Source: Clostridiales bacterium COT073_COT-073 | GTDB taxonomy: Bacteria; Bacillota; Clostridia; Lachnospirales; Vallitaleaceae | Reading direction: 5' to 3' | Assembly: GCA_003858485.1 (NCBI GenBank) | Contig: RQYD01000016.1 | Span: 48,523 to 112,522, forward strand | DNA length: 64,000 bases | Shown here: one piece after another, positions 30,887-40,593 of the stretch | Layout of the letters: each line of letters starts with the position of its first letter | Numbering within the stretch: the first letter of the stretch is position 1 | Notes under the pieces: model-generated | Told to the model about the DNA's origin: nothing | The model's input: the letters and a program-made list of their open reading frames with translations, nothing else | Database searches by the model: none | Program-made: the position numbers and the translations under genes

Positions 30887-33148
30887 TCAAGCTTCTTCTT
30901 TAGCCGATAAATGAATGCCCTCGGCATACTGGCCCGGTGATATGCCTGCATATTTTTTAAAAATCCGGATAAAGCTGCTGGTTGAATTACAACCGATCCG
31001 CTCAGCCAAATCTTTGATTTTAATATTTTCCTGCTGCAAAATTTGCTTGGCTTTTTCTACTTTATACTGATTAAAATAATCTTTAAAATTTTCACCGGTA
31101 CTTTTCTTAAATAAAATACCAACATAACCGGCTGATAAGTGAAATTGTTCAGCAATATCATTTAACGACAAATCCAAATTATAATTATCCTGCAAATAGC
31201 CAATGATTTCATCAACAATATCCACTCCCCGTTGCAGAGTTTCTTCCTCTGACTGCTGCAATAAGTCATCAAACAATTCAAAAATTGCCCGTTTCAGCTC
31301 ATTTTGATTGTGGTACATTTTTAATTTAATATAGCTGAGTTCCTTTTCTTTATCCAGTTCAGCCAAATTGCCAAAGCGGTGAAGAATACGGTTACTGGTT
31401 GAAACAATGGCAAAAATAAATTTAGAAAGAGTTTCCGGTGATAATTGTTTTTTTTCAAAATTATGCTCCAGAATACTATTTAAAATACTATGCACTTCTT
31501 CTTTTCGTCCTTGTAGTACATAATCAATCAAGTTCTTCTCAATATCCAGCGGATAATAATAGGTTTCATTTTTCAGGCCATACATCTGCGGGGTGACTAC
31601 TGTATAATTATCCCACAGGAATTCATATTCCATGATGTTTAAAGCACTATGAAAAGAAATTGGAATTTCAGCCAGGCTGCCCACCTTTTCACCGACAATC
31701 GCACAAATCCGGGTCTTAAAAATATCCTCGGCATGCGAAATGATCTCTGACATCTTACTGACAATTTCCGTTTGCTCACAGTCCGGGATCAATAAAACTG
31801 CCCGGTTATAGTCATATTCAAACATTTCACATTTGATCTCTTTAGTCAGTTCCTGAAACAGCCAGGCCAGAATTTGCTTTTTCAGCACAAAACTGCCTTC
31901 ACTGGTAATTGTTTTCAATAACTCTTCCGTTAAATGATATTGCAGTATGACTACTGTTGCCGGCATATCCGGCTCACCCAGAATCCGCGAATGCAGCTGG
32001 TGATTTAATTGCTCTCTCGGCACCAGACCTAAGGTCAATTCTCTTAAAAATTGAATTTTAAGTTTTTCCTGGTTGCCGGCAATGGTTTCTTCAAATTTTT
32101 TAGCAGATGCCTGCATTTCCTTGGTTCGGTTTAAAATAAATTCCAGCTCATTGCCAATCGGCCGGCCTTCTGTGCTTTCTTCCAGACTTTGTACTACTTC
32201 ATGAACCGGCCGGTAAATATTTTTGCTTAAAAAAAAGGCTAAACCAAAACCACCGGCCAACAGAGCCAGCGCCAGCCAAACTGCATCATGTAAGAATTTT
32301 TCCAGACTCTTGGTATATCCATGCGTGTCAGTGATGTAGACATAATTCCAATCCATTTCTTTGACCTTGCTTTGGCGGGTCAATATTAAATAGTTTTCCG
32401 CCTGATAGCGGCCCGTTTCCCTTAATCCGATCCTGCCCTGGTGTAAATATTCGTTCAGCAGCTCAGCCGGACGGCCAGTCTGATTGGCCAGTAAAATTTG
32501 TTCTCCGGATAGTACATAAAAACTATTGTCCATAGGCTCATTAAATTGGGGCAATAAATTTTTCTGGTCAAACCATAAATAAAAAACAAGCTGGTTAGAT
32601 TGGCTGCCAACTTCTTCCTGATCAACATACATTAAAATTTGTCCGCCTTTTTTGGTGGGCAACACATAGCTCTGCCGATTCTGCTTAATTTTGCCAATAC
32701 TCAGCTGTGCCATATCCGACGGTAAGGCAGATACTTCCAGATTATCCCGCAAATATCGTTCCAGCTCAATTGTATACTGAGGCGCAATCATCATTGAATG
32801 TCCCGGTTTGCTGACACTGATCATATAACCCAGCTTGGAAAAGGCATCCAAATGGTCCGATAACTGTTTATATACTTTCAGTACATTATAATAATTAATT
32901 TTCTGATTATCGGCAAACTGGATCATGCTTTCATTTCGTTTTAATTGCTCCCGCAAATTAAAAGCGATCTCCAGTTGAGTATCCATCCGTTCAGCTGCCT
33001 GGTCCAAAAAAATTTGTGCCTGTTTTTCATTTTCAGCCCGACTTAGCTTATCTCGAGTATAAACATAAAAAACCGACATTAATATGGCATAGATAATGAC
33101 CACCACTGAAAATGCCCTGATTATCTTTTTAAAATACTGTGATTTCAT
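30887..33148 (-). CDS. Membrane-bound AraC-family regulator with extracellular sensor
   Basis: 753 residues. One transmembrane helix at about 10-29, an extracellular sensor of about 255 residues (cache-like in size and position), a second helix at about 287-310 (WLALALLAGGFGLAFFL), a cytoplasmic linker, and a C-terminal AraC domain at about 640-740. The latter has two helix-turn-helices (LSLNDIAEQFHLSAGYVGIL and IKDLAERIGCNSTSSFIRIF). No receiver or kinase domain is present, so sensing and DNA binding are in one chain. It is divergent from the surface lyase gene and upstream of the importer, and probably activates both on seeing an oligosaccharide. RBS GGAG. Confidence 0.85.
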   Translation of the reverse strand: MKSQYFKKIIRAFSVVVIIYAILMSVFYVYTRDKLSRAENEKQAQIFLDQAAERMDTQLEIAFNLREQLKRNESMIQFADNQKINYYNVLKVYKQLSDHLDAFSKLGYMISVSKPGHSMMIAPQYTIELERYLRDNLEVSALPSDMAQLSIGKIKQNRQSYVLPTKKGGQILMYVDQEEVGSQSNQLVFYLWFDQKNLLPQFNEPMDNSFYVLSGEQILLANQTGRPAELLNEYLHQGRIGLRETGRYQAENYLILTRQSKVKEMDWNYVYITDTHGYTKSLEKFLHDAVWLALALLAGGFGLAFFLSKNIYRPVHEVVQSLEESTEGRPIGNELEFILNRTKEMQASAKKFEETIAGNQEKLKIQFLRELTLGLVPREQLNHQLHSRILGEPDMPATVVILQYHLTEELLKTITSEGSFVLKKQILAWLFQELTKEIKCEMFEYDYNRAVLLIPDCEQTEIVSKMSEIISHAEDIFKTRICAIVGEKVGSLAEIPISFHSALNIMEYEFLWDNYTVVTPQMYGLKNETYYYPLDIEKNLIDYVLQGRKEEVHSILNSILEHNFEKKQLSPETLSKFIFAIVSTSNRILHRFGNLAELDKEKELSYIKLKMYHNQNELKRAIFELFDDLLQQSEEETLQRGVDIVDEIIGYLQDNYNLDLSLNDIAEQFHLSAGYVGILFKKSTGENFKDYFNQYKVEKAKQILQQENIKIKDLAERIGCNSTSSFIRIFKKYAGISPGQYAEGIHLSAKEEA

Positions 33149-33375
33149 AATAACTCCAAATATTTACATTTTTTCAAAAAAACTATTCTGTTCCTATCAT
33201 ATCAAAAATTGCCTGAAAAGTAAATGAAAATGTCAATCCGATATTCAGAGCTAAATAAGGTTAAGCAAGAACTTAGCTGTAATTTACCTGTAATTATCAA
33301 TTGTTTTCTTGCATAGATATAAGAAACTAAACATAAATATAAGATTTTGAATATGGCATCTTATCCGGCTTGCGT

Positions 33376-33386
33376 TATAATATAAT
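33376..33386 (+). promoter_or_regulatory. -10 region of the surface lyase gene, abutting a repeat
   Basis: TATAATATAAT contains two overlapping -10 hexamers. TGGCAT 16 bases upstream of the first is a poor -35. The repeat element begins at once afterwards, so the transcript would start in or just before the repeat. The rest of 33149-33375 is A+T-rich with no gene seen. Confidence 0.45.
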
Positions 33387-33500
33387 TAACTCAACTTTCA
33401 CAACTTTTTTTGATTTTGTCCATCCCTTTGCAACTTGTTTTGCAAAATGGCTTGGGGACAAATGCCAGAAAACTGCTCCAGGAAAGATGGGAAAGTTGCA
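33387..33500 (+). repeat. MITE-like hairpin element, copy 5 (short form)
   Basis: TAACTCAACTTTCACAAC at the left and GATGGGAAAGTTGC at the right; the GC hairpin is lost and one module variant remains (CAACTTGTTTTGCAAAATGG). It forms most of the 5-prime leader of the surface lyase gene, ending 63 bases before its ATG. Confidence 0.8.
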
Positions 33501-33563
33501 GAATGTTATCAGGTGTTCATTTTTTAGTATATCTTATTTATCGACATATCAAGGGAGGTTTTT

Positions 33564-36500
33564 ATGAAGCATAATAAGTTTTTCCTGCTAATTGCCTGGC
33601 TTTTATGCCTGCAATTGATCTTTTCCGCTATTTCCTTACCGCTGCGGGCGGATGAACCAAAGCCACAGCTCCTGGTCAATGAATCCTTTCAGGATTTTGA
33701 AGGCAATGTTCCGGCCGGTTTTGCCATTTTTAATAAAGACGGCGGAGATATAACTTTTGAAGTCGCTGATGAAATTCAAAAAAGAGCAGCCAAATATCAG
33801 ATTACAAATTTAGCAAAAAATCTTAATTTTCAATATAATTTTTCAGCGCCGGTAAACGGTCAATTGGTCTTTGAAACCAAGGTCCGGGCCGAAGATGCTA
33901 ATCTTTATTTTCCGATTTTTGAGCTAAGAAACAGCAAACGTGTTAGTTGCCTATTGGCTTCTTTGTCTGGCGGAAAAATTAAAGTCGGAGCAGACAATAA
34001 AGTCCTGGCTGCTTATACTCCCGGCAGCTGGTATCATTTACATTTTGCCCTTAATCTGCAAACCGGCAAAATGGATGTTTATTTAAATGGTACGAAAAAG
34101 CTTGAAGCTGTCAATTTCTGGGCAACTGATAAAAAAACCGGGAAAATCAAAGAAGTCAAAGAGGTCAAGGAATTTAAATCCTATTTAAAAGGCCAAGCCG
34201 GCAAGACACTGGTAGTTTATCAGGATGATATCCGGGTTTATACCGGTACGGCTCCGGTTTTCGATCCGGCCTTTTTTGAAAAAAAGCCCTCCAATCCGGA
34301 TGAGGACAATCCTTTGCTGCCGCAAGAACCGTTACCGGATTACTATGAAAATCCCAGCGCCACTAAGATCATTGAAGATCTGAAAGCCTTTAATCCGGGA
34401 AATGAACATCCCCGTTTATTTTTCCGGAAAGACAGTCTGGCGGCTTTAAAGCAAAAAGTAGCCAGCGATCCCTTAGCCCAAAAATGGTATGAAGATTTAA
34501 TCAAAGATGGCAATAAAATCCTGAAAGAGCCAGTCGGTAAATATGAACTGCCCGATGGCCGCCGCATGCCGGCTGCCAAAACAGCCAGGCCACGGATCGA
34601 AACCACTGCTTTGCTTTATCTTTTAAGCGGTGAGCAAAAATATTTGGACCGGGCCGTCACCGAAATCAAGGCCATGATCGCCTTTCCGGATTGGAATCAT
34701 CAGAATGAATTCCTTAATACCGCTGAAATGGCAGCCGGTATTGCCATTGGCTATGATTGGCTATATGCTGATCTATCTGATGAACTGAAAGCCGAAATGC
34801 GCAAAGCCCTGATTGACAAGGCTCTGAAAAAAGCCAAAGCCGCTTACGCCTCCAATGTTTGGTGGTCAGTTAAAAGGGCTTTGGTCAATAACTGGAATGC
34901 CGTCTGTAATGGCGGAATTGGCATGGCTGCCTTAGCAATTGGTGATGAAAATCCGGGAATTGCCGGTCATGTTTTGGAAAAAGCCATTCCTTCTTTAGAA
35001 AGAGGTATTCTGACTGAGTTTGTACCTGATGGTGGCTGGGGAGAAGGTCCCGGCTATTGGCGTTACACTATTGAATATGTCACCAGTTTCCTGGCTTCTC
35101 TGGAAACTGCCACCGGCCGGATGTATGGCATGGAAAAAACACCCGGCTTAAAAGAAACTGCCTATTTCCCGATTTATCTGACCGGACCGAATGGCAGCTT
35201 TAACTATGCTGATGCCACTTCCAATAAAATGAAAATGCCGGAACTCTTGTGGCTGGCCAATCAATTAAATGACCCGGCAATTGCCGAAGCCCGCCTCCGC
35301 CTGATGGACGAAGCCAGACAAAAGGGCGGTGTCTATGACTTAATTTGGTATGATCCTCAATTAAGGGGCGAATTAAAACTTGATACCGATAAATATTTCC
35401 GTGAGGTGGAAGTTGTCACTATGCGTAGCCAATGGAATAATCCCTATGCTCAATTTATTGGTTTTAAAGGCGGCTGCGGTTATACCAGTCATGGCCACCT
35501 CGATATTGGTAACTTTGTTTATCAGGCTAATGGCCAAACCTGGGCCGAAGATTTAGGCTCAGATAATTATGCCAATAGCTATTTTGATTATCATAATCAG
35601 CGCTTCCATTTTTACCGGGCCAAACCGGAAGGACATAACACTTTAGTTATTAACCCGGATGGTAATTATCAGCAAAATCATGAAACCAAAAACCCGATGA
35701 TTCGAACCGAATTTAAGCCCAAAGGAGCTTTGGCCGTTTTGGATATGAGCGGCGCCTATGATAAAAATGCAAGTGTCGCTAAACGGGGACTCTTATTTAC
35801 GCATAATCGTGAGCAGCTGATCGTTCAGGATGAAGTTCAACTGAAAAAGCCATCCGATGTCTACTGGTTTATGCATACTTTGGCTGATGTCGATATTCAG
35901 CCCGATGGGCACTCTGCTCTTTTAACCAAAAACGGACAGAAACTGTGGCTGGAAATTATTTCGCCAAACAAAGAACAATTGGCTTTTCAGGTCGAGGAAG
36001 CCAAAGCCTTACCAGGTGAACCCTTGCCGGCCGGACAAAAAGACAATCGGAATTACCGGCGTTTATTTATTAAAGGCCGAACCGAAACCGATTATCAATT
36101 GGCAGTGGCCTTAATTCCTTTAAAATATGGTCAGGTTCAGCCCACTATTTTGCCTGAATTTAAGGCCATTGATCAATGGCAAATTGCTGATGGGGAAATT
36201 ACCCGTCCGGAACTAAAGATGATTTATCTGAATGGTAAGGCACTGGAAAACTTTTCCGCTAGTCAATACTATTACGCACCCGCCCTGCCTTTCGGCACAA
36301 AACAATTGCCAGTGGTAACCGCTGACAGTAATTATGAAGTTCATATTAAAAAAGCTGAAAACTGGCTGGATGATACTGTGATCACCGTTAAAGATCCTGA
36401 TTCTCCGGATGAAAACGTTACCTATGTATTAAAATTTCATATTCTGCCCGGAAAAGAACAGCCGCAGGGCAGCCAAAAATTAAAGATCCGGGAAGCCACT

Positions 36501-38015
36501 GCCAGCACTTATCAAAATGAACCCGCCAAAAAGCAGGTCAATCCTCCGGCTCATGCAATTGACGGTTTACCGGCCACCCGCTGGGCAGCGGAAGGAAATC
36601 AATGGCTTTGCCTGGAATTAAATACTGCAAATGTGGTGGATAACGTAGCCATTGCCTTCGCCCGGGGAAATGCCAGAATTTTTCGGTTTGAAATTGAATC
36701 TTCGACTGATGGCACTAACTGGAAACTTTTATATCAGGGAGCCAATAGTGGCGATAGTCAGGAACTGGAATATTTTAGTGTTGAACCAACCTTAGCCAAA
36801 TATATCCGGATTCAGGGTCATGGTAATTCCCAAAACAATTGGAATACTTACAGCGAAGTAGAAGTTTGGGGTAATCCGGTAGCCAGCACAGCCAGCCGGG
36901 CAGCACTAGAAGTTTTAATTGCCAGCGGTAGCGCTTTACAGCTAAAGCCGGAGTATTTAAATAATACGGCTGAGAAAAAACTGCAACTGGACCAGGCTTT
37001 GGCTAATGCCATAGCTGCTCTGAATGATCCGGCATTGACTCCGGAACAATGTCAGGCTCATCTTATGGCTCTGAAGGTAGCCATTGCCCTGATCAAAGAA
37101 CCTCTCGCTCCGCACCAGCCGGGTGATAATGGAGATAACAATGAACCGGAACCAAACGATCCAAATGATCCGGAACAACCCCAGCCACCGGTGCAGCCAT
37201 TAAACCCATTTACGCCATCTGCACCAACTGAGCCGGAGCAGCCAAATGCTCCGCTGGAAAAAGAACCATCAACTGCGCCTCTTAAAGAAAATGGCCAGCC
37301 AACAGTTAAACCAACTGCACCAGCCAGCACTTTAACCGAGCAAGGGCAAAAACTGATGGCGCTGCTAAATGAAAAACCGCTGAATTTAACAGCAGCTGAA
37401 AGCACTGCCCTGCATCAGGTATTATCAAATGCTCCGCTTAAAGACAGAGCTAAGGCATATTTCCAATTACCGGCCAGATTAACAGAGGAAATGCAGACTT
37501 TGACCATGCAATCCTTCTCCGATGTTTCTGCCAATTCTTGGTATGGCCGGGAGTTGACCGCTATCTCAATACTGCATTTGGTCAATGGCTATCCCGATGG
37601 CAGTTTGGGCGGACAAAATCCGATTTCCGGTGGGGAATTAGTCAGCTTCCTGCTGCGGGCACAAGGGGAAAACATAAAAAGTACCGGCCCGGATTGGTTT
37701 GCCGGCTATCAGGAAAAAGCCAATGCCATTGGTCTGATTGATGATGTTTTCTCCTCCGAAAAAATTCTGACCCGGGAGGAAGTTGCTTATTTACTGGCTC
37801 AATTTTTGGAAATCAATCAACTAAAGTTTCCGCAAAATAATTTGGTGGTTGATGATCTTCATCAGGTAAGCAGTCAATATCAAAATGCGGTCAACCGGGT
37901 ATATGCTGCCGGAATCATGCAAGGATATCCAAAAGGTACTTTCCGTCCGCAAGCAAGCCTCAGCCGCAGCGAAGTGATCGTCATCCTCTACCGTTTATTA
38001 CAGGCTGAAAAATAA
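33564..38015 (+). CDS. Giant SLH-anchored heparinase II/III-like surface lyase
   Basis: 1483 residues. Signal peptide 1-29; a concanavalin/LamG-like domain at about 43-230; the lyase toroid from about 280 (HPRLFFRKDSLAALKQKV, NNWNAVCNGG at 441, GWGEGPGYWRY near 495); the metal and catalytic sandwich with SHGHLDIGNF at 641 and GHNTLVIN at 690; a F5/8-type carbohydrate-binding domain at about 976-1103 (ASTYQNEP, HAIDGLPATRWA, YIRIQGHG); a Pro/Glu-rich spacer at about 1183-1256; and three SLH repeats from 1318 to the end (FSDVSANSWYGRELTAIS, YPDGSLGG, YPKGTFRPQASLSRSEV). It should be bound to the cell-wall polymer and cut polysaccharide outside. RBS AAGGGAGG. Confidence 0.9.
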   Translation: MKHNKFFLLIAWLLCLQLIFSAISLPLRADEPKPQLLVNESFQDFEGNVPAGFAIFNKDGGDITFEVADEIQKRAAKYQITNLAKNLNFQYNFSAPVNGQLVFETKVRAEDANLYFPIFELRNSKRVSCLLASLSGGKIKVGADNKVLAAYTPGSWYHLHFALNLQTGKMDVYLNGTKKLEAVNFWATDKKTGKIKEVKEVKEFKSYLKGQAGKTLVVYQDDIRVYTGTAPVFDPAFFEKKPSNPDEDNPLLPQEPLPDYYENPSATKIIEDLKAFNPGNEHPRLFFRKDSLAALKQKVASDPLAQKWYEDLIKDGNKILKEPVGKYELPDGRRMPAAKTARPRIETTALLYLLSGEQKYLDRAVTEIKAMIAFPDWNHQNEFLNTAEMAAGIAIGYDWLYADLSDELKAEMRKALIDKALKKAKAAYASNVWWSVKRALVNNWNAVCNGGIGMAALAIGDENPGIAGHVLEKAIPSLERGILTEFVPDGGWGEGPGYWRYTIEYVTSFLASLETATGRMYGMEKTPGLKETAYFPIYLTGPNGSFNYADATSNKMKMPELLWLANQLNDPAIAEARLRLMDEARQKGGVYDLIWYDPQLRGELKLDTDKYFREVEVVTMRSQWNNPYAQFIGFKGGCGYTSHGHLDIGNFVYQANGQTWAEDLGSDNYANSYFDYHNQRFHFYRAKPEGHNTLVINPDGNYQQNHETKNPMIRTEFKPKGALAVLDMSGAYDKNASVAKRGLLFTHNREQLIVQDEVQLKKPSDVYWFMHTLADVDIQPDGHSALLTKNGQKLWLEIISPNKEQLAFQVEEAKALPGEPLPAGQKDNRNYRRLFIKGRTETDYQLAVALIPLKYGQVQPTILPEFKAIDQWQIADGEITRPELKMIYLNGKALENFSASQYYYAPALPFGTKQLPVVTADSNYEVHIKKAENWLDDTVITVKDPDSPDENVTYVLKFHILPGKEQPQGSQKLKIREATASTYQNEPAKKQVNPPAHAIDGLPATRWAAEGNQWLCLELNTANVVDNVAIAFARGNARIFRFEIESSTDGTNWKLLYQGANSGDSQELEYFSVEPTLAKYIRIQGHGNSQNNWNTYSEVEVWGNPVASTASRAALEVLIASGSALQLKPEYLNNTAEKKLQLDQALANAIAALNDPALTPEQCQAHLMALKVAIALIKEPLAPHQPGDNGDNNEPEPNDPNDPEQPQPPVQPLNPFTPSAPTEPEQPNAPLEKEPSTAPLKENGQPTVKPTAPASTLTEQGQKLMALLNEKPLNLTAAESTALHQVLSNAPLKDRAKAYFQLPARLTEEMQTLTMQSFSDVSANSWYGRELTAISILHLVNGYPDGSLGGQNPISGGELVSFLLRAQGENIKSTGPDWFAGYQEKANAIGLIDDVFSSEKILTREEVAYLLAQFLEINQLKFPQNNLVVDDLHQVSSQYQNAVNRVYAAGIMQGYPKGTFRPQASLSRSEVIVILYRLLQAEK

Positions 38016-38104
38016 TGCTGAGCCATCTGCAAAATGCATATTGAGCTGACAAAGAATACAAGCCATAATTTTGACCAATGGTATTTTAAGTTGGTTGATC
38101 AAAT

Positions 38105-38211
38105 AAAAAAGGGGCTGTTGCCTTTAGGATTTTCACCCAAGATATCAGGTAAATCTTTTATCATTTACCACAATCGCTTGTGTGAAATCTGTGTTGCAAC
38201 AGCTCCTTTTA
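38105..38211. repeat. Nested palindrome element, copy 1
   Basis: Outer arms AAAAGGGGCTGTTGC and GCAACAGCTCCTTTT; next inner arms ATTTTCACCCAAG and CTTGTGTGAAAT; innermost GGTAAAT and ATTTACC. The whole 107 bases fold into one long hairpin. It stands between the convergent lyase and Fic genes and can end both transcripts. Confidence 0.8.
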
Positions 38212-38369
38212 TTGGTTTTAATTATTTTTTATTCTTCAGGGCGGCTGATTTCTTCTTCACGATAATAACTTTCTTCTGACGCAAAATCCACACCATTTGG
38301 TGATATTGCTTCCTGATCAATGGCAGAAGACTGCCAGTTATATAGTCTGAGCTTTTTCTGATTTTCCTA

Positions 38370-39257
38370 TCAATATTTCACTCTAAAGTAATCCAAATAT
38401 GCTTTATAATTATCCTGTGCTGTCAAGCAGGTATCCAGCAAATAGCCTTTTTCGTCATCCCATTCTTTCAAACCTCGGTAATAAAAAAGTTTCAGCTTAT
38501 CTTCAATGATAAATGGAACGATTTTTTGTTTTAAGCACTCTTTAAACATGATCAGCCTGCCTACACGGCCATTTCCATCCTGGAAGGGATGAATCCGCTC
38601 AAATTTGACATGAAAATCCAGGATATCTTCAAAAGTTTTTTCGGTCCTGGCATTATAATCCTTTAGCAATGTTTTCATTTGATCGGCCACTTCTTCCGGA
38701 AGTGCAGTCTTCATCCCACCGACTTCATTCGGCAATTTCTTGTAATCGCCAATCACAAACCAATCTTTTCGCGAATCACTGGTGCCATTTTTCAAAATCC
38801 AATGAAGCTTCTTTATAAAATTTTCGGTCAAATCCGATTTTGCTTTGTCAATAATCAGGTCGATACAGCGGAAGTGGTTTACCGTTTCTATCACATCATC
38901 AACCCTGAGAACTTCATTTTCTATGCCAATGGTATTGGTTTCAAAAATATATCTGGTTTGGTCATGGGTCAGTTGGCTCCCCTCCATATGATTTGAATTA
39001 TATGTCAGATCGATCTGTGTCTTATGGTAAATACCACCGGGAAATTTACTTTCTTTTTCCGCCTGCAAGATGTCCAGCAATGGGATCACTGATTCCCTCC
39101 TATTAGAACGTTCCGGCTTTTTGGCGTTTTCCGGGATCTTCCAAGTCTTGCCGGTAAGAAATGCTCCCTCCACTCGTGCCTGGGCACAATAGTTTCTGAC
39201 ACTTCGCTCTGAAATCTCCCACCTTTTTGCTGTTTCGGCAACTGAAAGATATTGCAT
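38370..39257 (-). CDS. Fic-domain AMP-transferase with N-terminal helix-turn-helix
   Basis: 295 residues from the ATG at 39257; GGGAGG serves this codon, and an earlier ATG at 39269 overlaps the ribosome site. Residues 1-45 form a MerR-like DNA-binding helix-turn-helix (SVAETAKRWEISERSVRNYC). The Fic motif HPFQDGNGRVGR starts at residue 223. An inhibitory helix motif S-x-x-x-E-G (SNHMEG, residues 88-93) makes it a class II, self-inhibited Fic enzyme. It would modify a protein hydroxyl with AMP from ATP; the target is unknown. Confidence 0.9.
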   Translation of the reverse strand: MQYLSVAETAKRWEISERSVRNYCAQARVEGAFLTGKTWKIPENAKKPERSNRRESVIPLLDILQAEKESKFPGGIYHKTQIDLTYNSNHMEGSQLTHDQTRYIFETNTIGIENEVLRVDDVIETVNHFRCIDLIIDKAKSDLTENFIKKLHWILKNGTSDSRKDWFVIGDYKKLPNEVGGMKTALPEEVADQMKTLLKDYNARTEKTFEDILDFHVKFERIHPFQDGNGRVGRLIMFKECLKQKIVPFIIEDKLKLFYYRGLKEWDDEKGYLLDTCLTAQDNYKAYLDYFRVKY

Positions 39258-39434
39258 ATTTCCTCCCATATTTTTGGTATTGCAAATCAGTTTTTAAAAC
39301 TATTTATAGTATAGCATAATATCGGCAATAAAACCAATATTTTATATCAAAAAACATTTTTTTGCCGATATTGATCTGATCATTCCCAATTTTATGTAAT
39401 CCGCTATTATAATTCTCCCTATTCAGACTTGACC

Positions 39435-40310
39435 TTATTTACGATCATGTTTTTGTTCTAATATTCTGGAAATAAACAACGCTACTTCACCCCGGCTGGC
39501 CAGCCGGCCGGCTTGGTAATTGGTATAAATATCATCCGTTGGTTTAACCACTGCCTGGCCCTTCATTGCCAAATAATGAGGATTGCTCCAATGCTCCGGC
39601 AAGGCATTGGCAGCTATCTGCGCTTTGCCATAAAGATAAAAACTACGATCGAGCAAAGCAAAAATTTCGCCCAGACTAATCTTTCCATCCGGGTCAAAGA
39701 TACCCTCGGCCTTGCCTTTGACCAGCTTTTTTTCAGCTAAAGTTAAAATATAACCTTTCGCCCAATTCTGCTCAATATCCTGAAAGACTATTTCTTCTTT
39801 TTCGGTTTGTGGCAGTTTTAGCGCTTCACATAAAATCTTGGCAAATTCCGCCCGGCTGACCTGCTTATCAGGTGCAAAACTGCCATCCGGATAACCACCC
39901 AAAATTCCCTGATAATACAGGTTAGCAATTGCCCGTTCGCGTTCGCCGCTGCCGCTGATATCGCTGAAAATCGGCTGTGTCTGAGCTGGCTGAGCAGAGT
40001 TCAAGAGCCGCACCTGAACCGGAAAAGGCTTGCCCGCTAAAGTGATCAGCCTTTTTTCATAACCCTGGACATTGCTGATTTGATAGTAAATATTCAGCAC
40101 CTGATCCTCCGCCATTTGCCAGCCGGTAATCATCAAGTTTTGGCTGTCCGGCCTTTTCCATTCAATTTTTACTTCCGCACTGTCGGGCGATATCCAATCA
40201 ATCCGACAAATTACATAATTATCCGTCGCCTGTGCCTGTCCGGCAAATAAAATCAGCATCAGTAAAAGCAACAAACCAATAAATCGATTATTTTGGATTT
40301 TTTTTTGCAT
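39435..40310 (-). CDS. Secreted SLH-domain protein
   Basis: 291 residues. Signal peptide 1-29 (LLLLLMLILFAGQAQA), a small beta-rich domain at about 30-105, then three SLH repeats: FSDISGSGERERAIANLYYQ with GGYPDGSFAPDKQVSRAEFA, then FQDIEQNWAKGYILTLAEKK with FDPDGKISLGEI, then a more divergent third with SRGEVALFISRIL. It is wall-bound. RBS AAAGGAGAG. Last gene of a run of three surface-protein genes; the N-terminal domain has no recognisable enzyme motif. Confidence 0.85.
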   Translation of the reverse strand: MQKKIQNNRFIGLLLLLMLILFAGQAQATDNYVICRIDWISPDSAEVKIEWKRPDSQNLMITGWQMAEDQVLNIYYQISNVQGYEKRLITLAGKPFPVQVRLLNSAQPAQTQPIFSDISGSGERERAIANLYYQGILGGYPDGSFAPDKQVSRAEFAKILCEALKLPQTEKEEIVFQDIEQNWAKGYILTLAEKKLVKGKAEGIFDPDGKISLGEIFALLDRSFYLYGKAQIAANALPEHWSNPHYLAMKGQAVVKPTDDIYTNYQAGRLASRGEVALFISRILEQKHDRK

Positions 40311-40322
40311 TATTTCTCTCCT

Positions 40323-40411
40323 TTAAAAGAGAGCTGTCATCGTAAGGCTTTTTTAGAATATCGATCTATCCTTGATCGAATATCCTCATTCCCTTGATAA
40401 CAGCCCTTTGT
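40323..40411. repeat. Nested palindrome element, copy 2
   Basis: Outer arms AAGAGAGCTGTCATC and GATAACAGCCCTTT; inner arms ATATCGATC and GATCGAATAT. Related to the element at 38105-38211 by the outer arm pattern GGnGCTGTYRYC. It lies in the leader of the SLH-protein gene. The rest of 40412-40593 holds nothing else recognised. Confidence 0.65.
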
Positions 40412-40593
40412 AATTGTTTTTTGCCTGCACTTTTCAAAAGCACAGCTCTGGCATTGATTTTCACACAGCTTCCTGAAAAAGCAGCGGTAAGCCTGCTGGC
40501 CTGGCCGGCGCGCTTGCAACTTACTTTATAAGGCTGCTTTCACTCCCGCTACTCTAAGTTTCCCTAAGCCTGCACCTGATATCCTTAATCAAT

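Noticed and set aside
37058..37405. Gly/Ser-rich minus-strand frame
   Set aside because: It is the antisense of the Pro-rich linker of the surface lyase, a composition artefact.
38034..38279. 81-codon plus-strand frame after the surface lyase
   Set aside because: It spans the nested palindrome and has no ribosome site or recognisable product.
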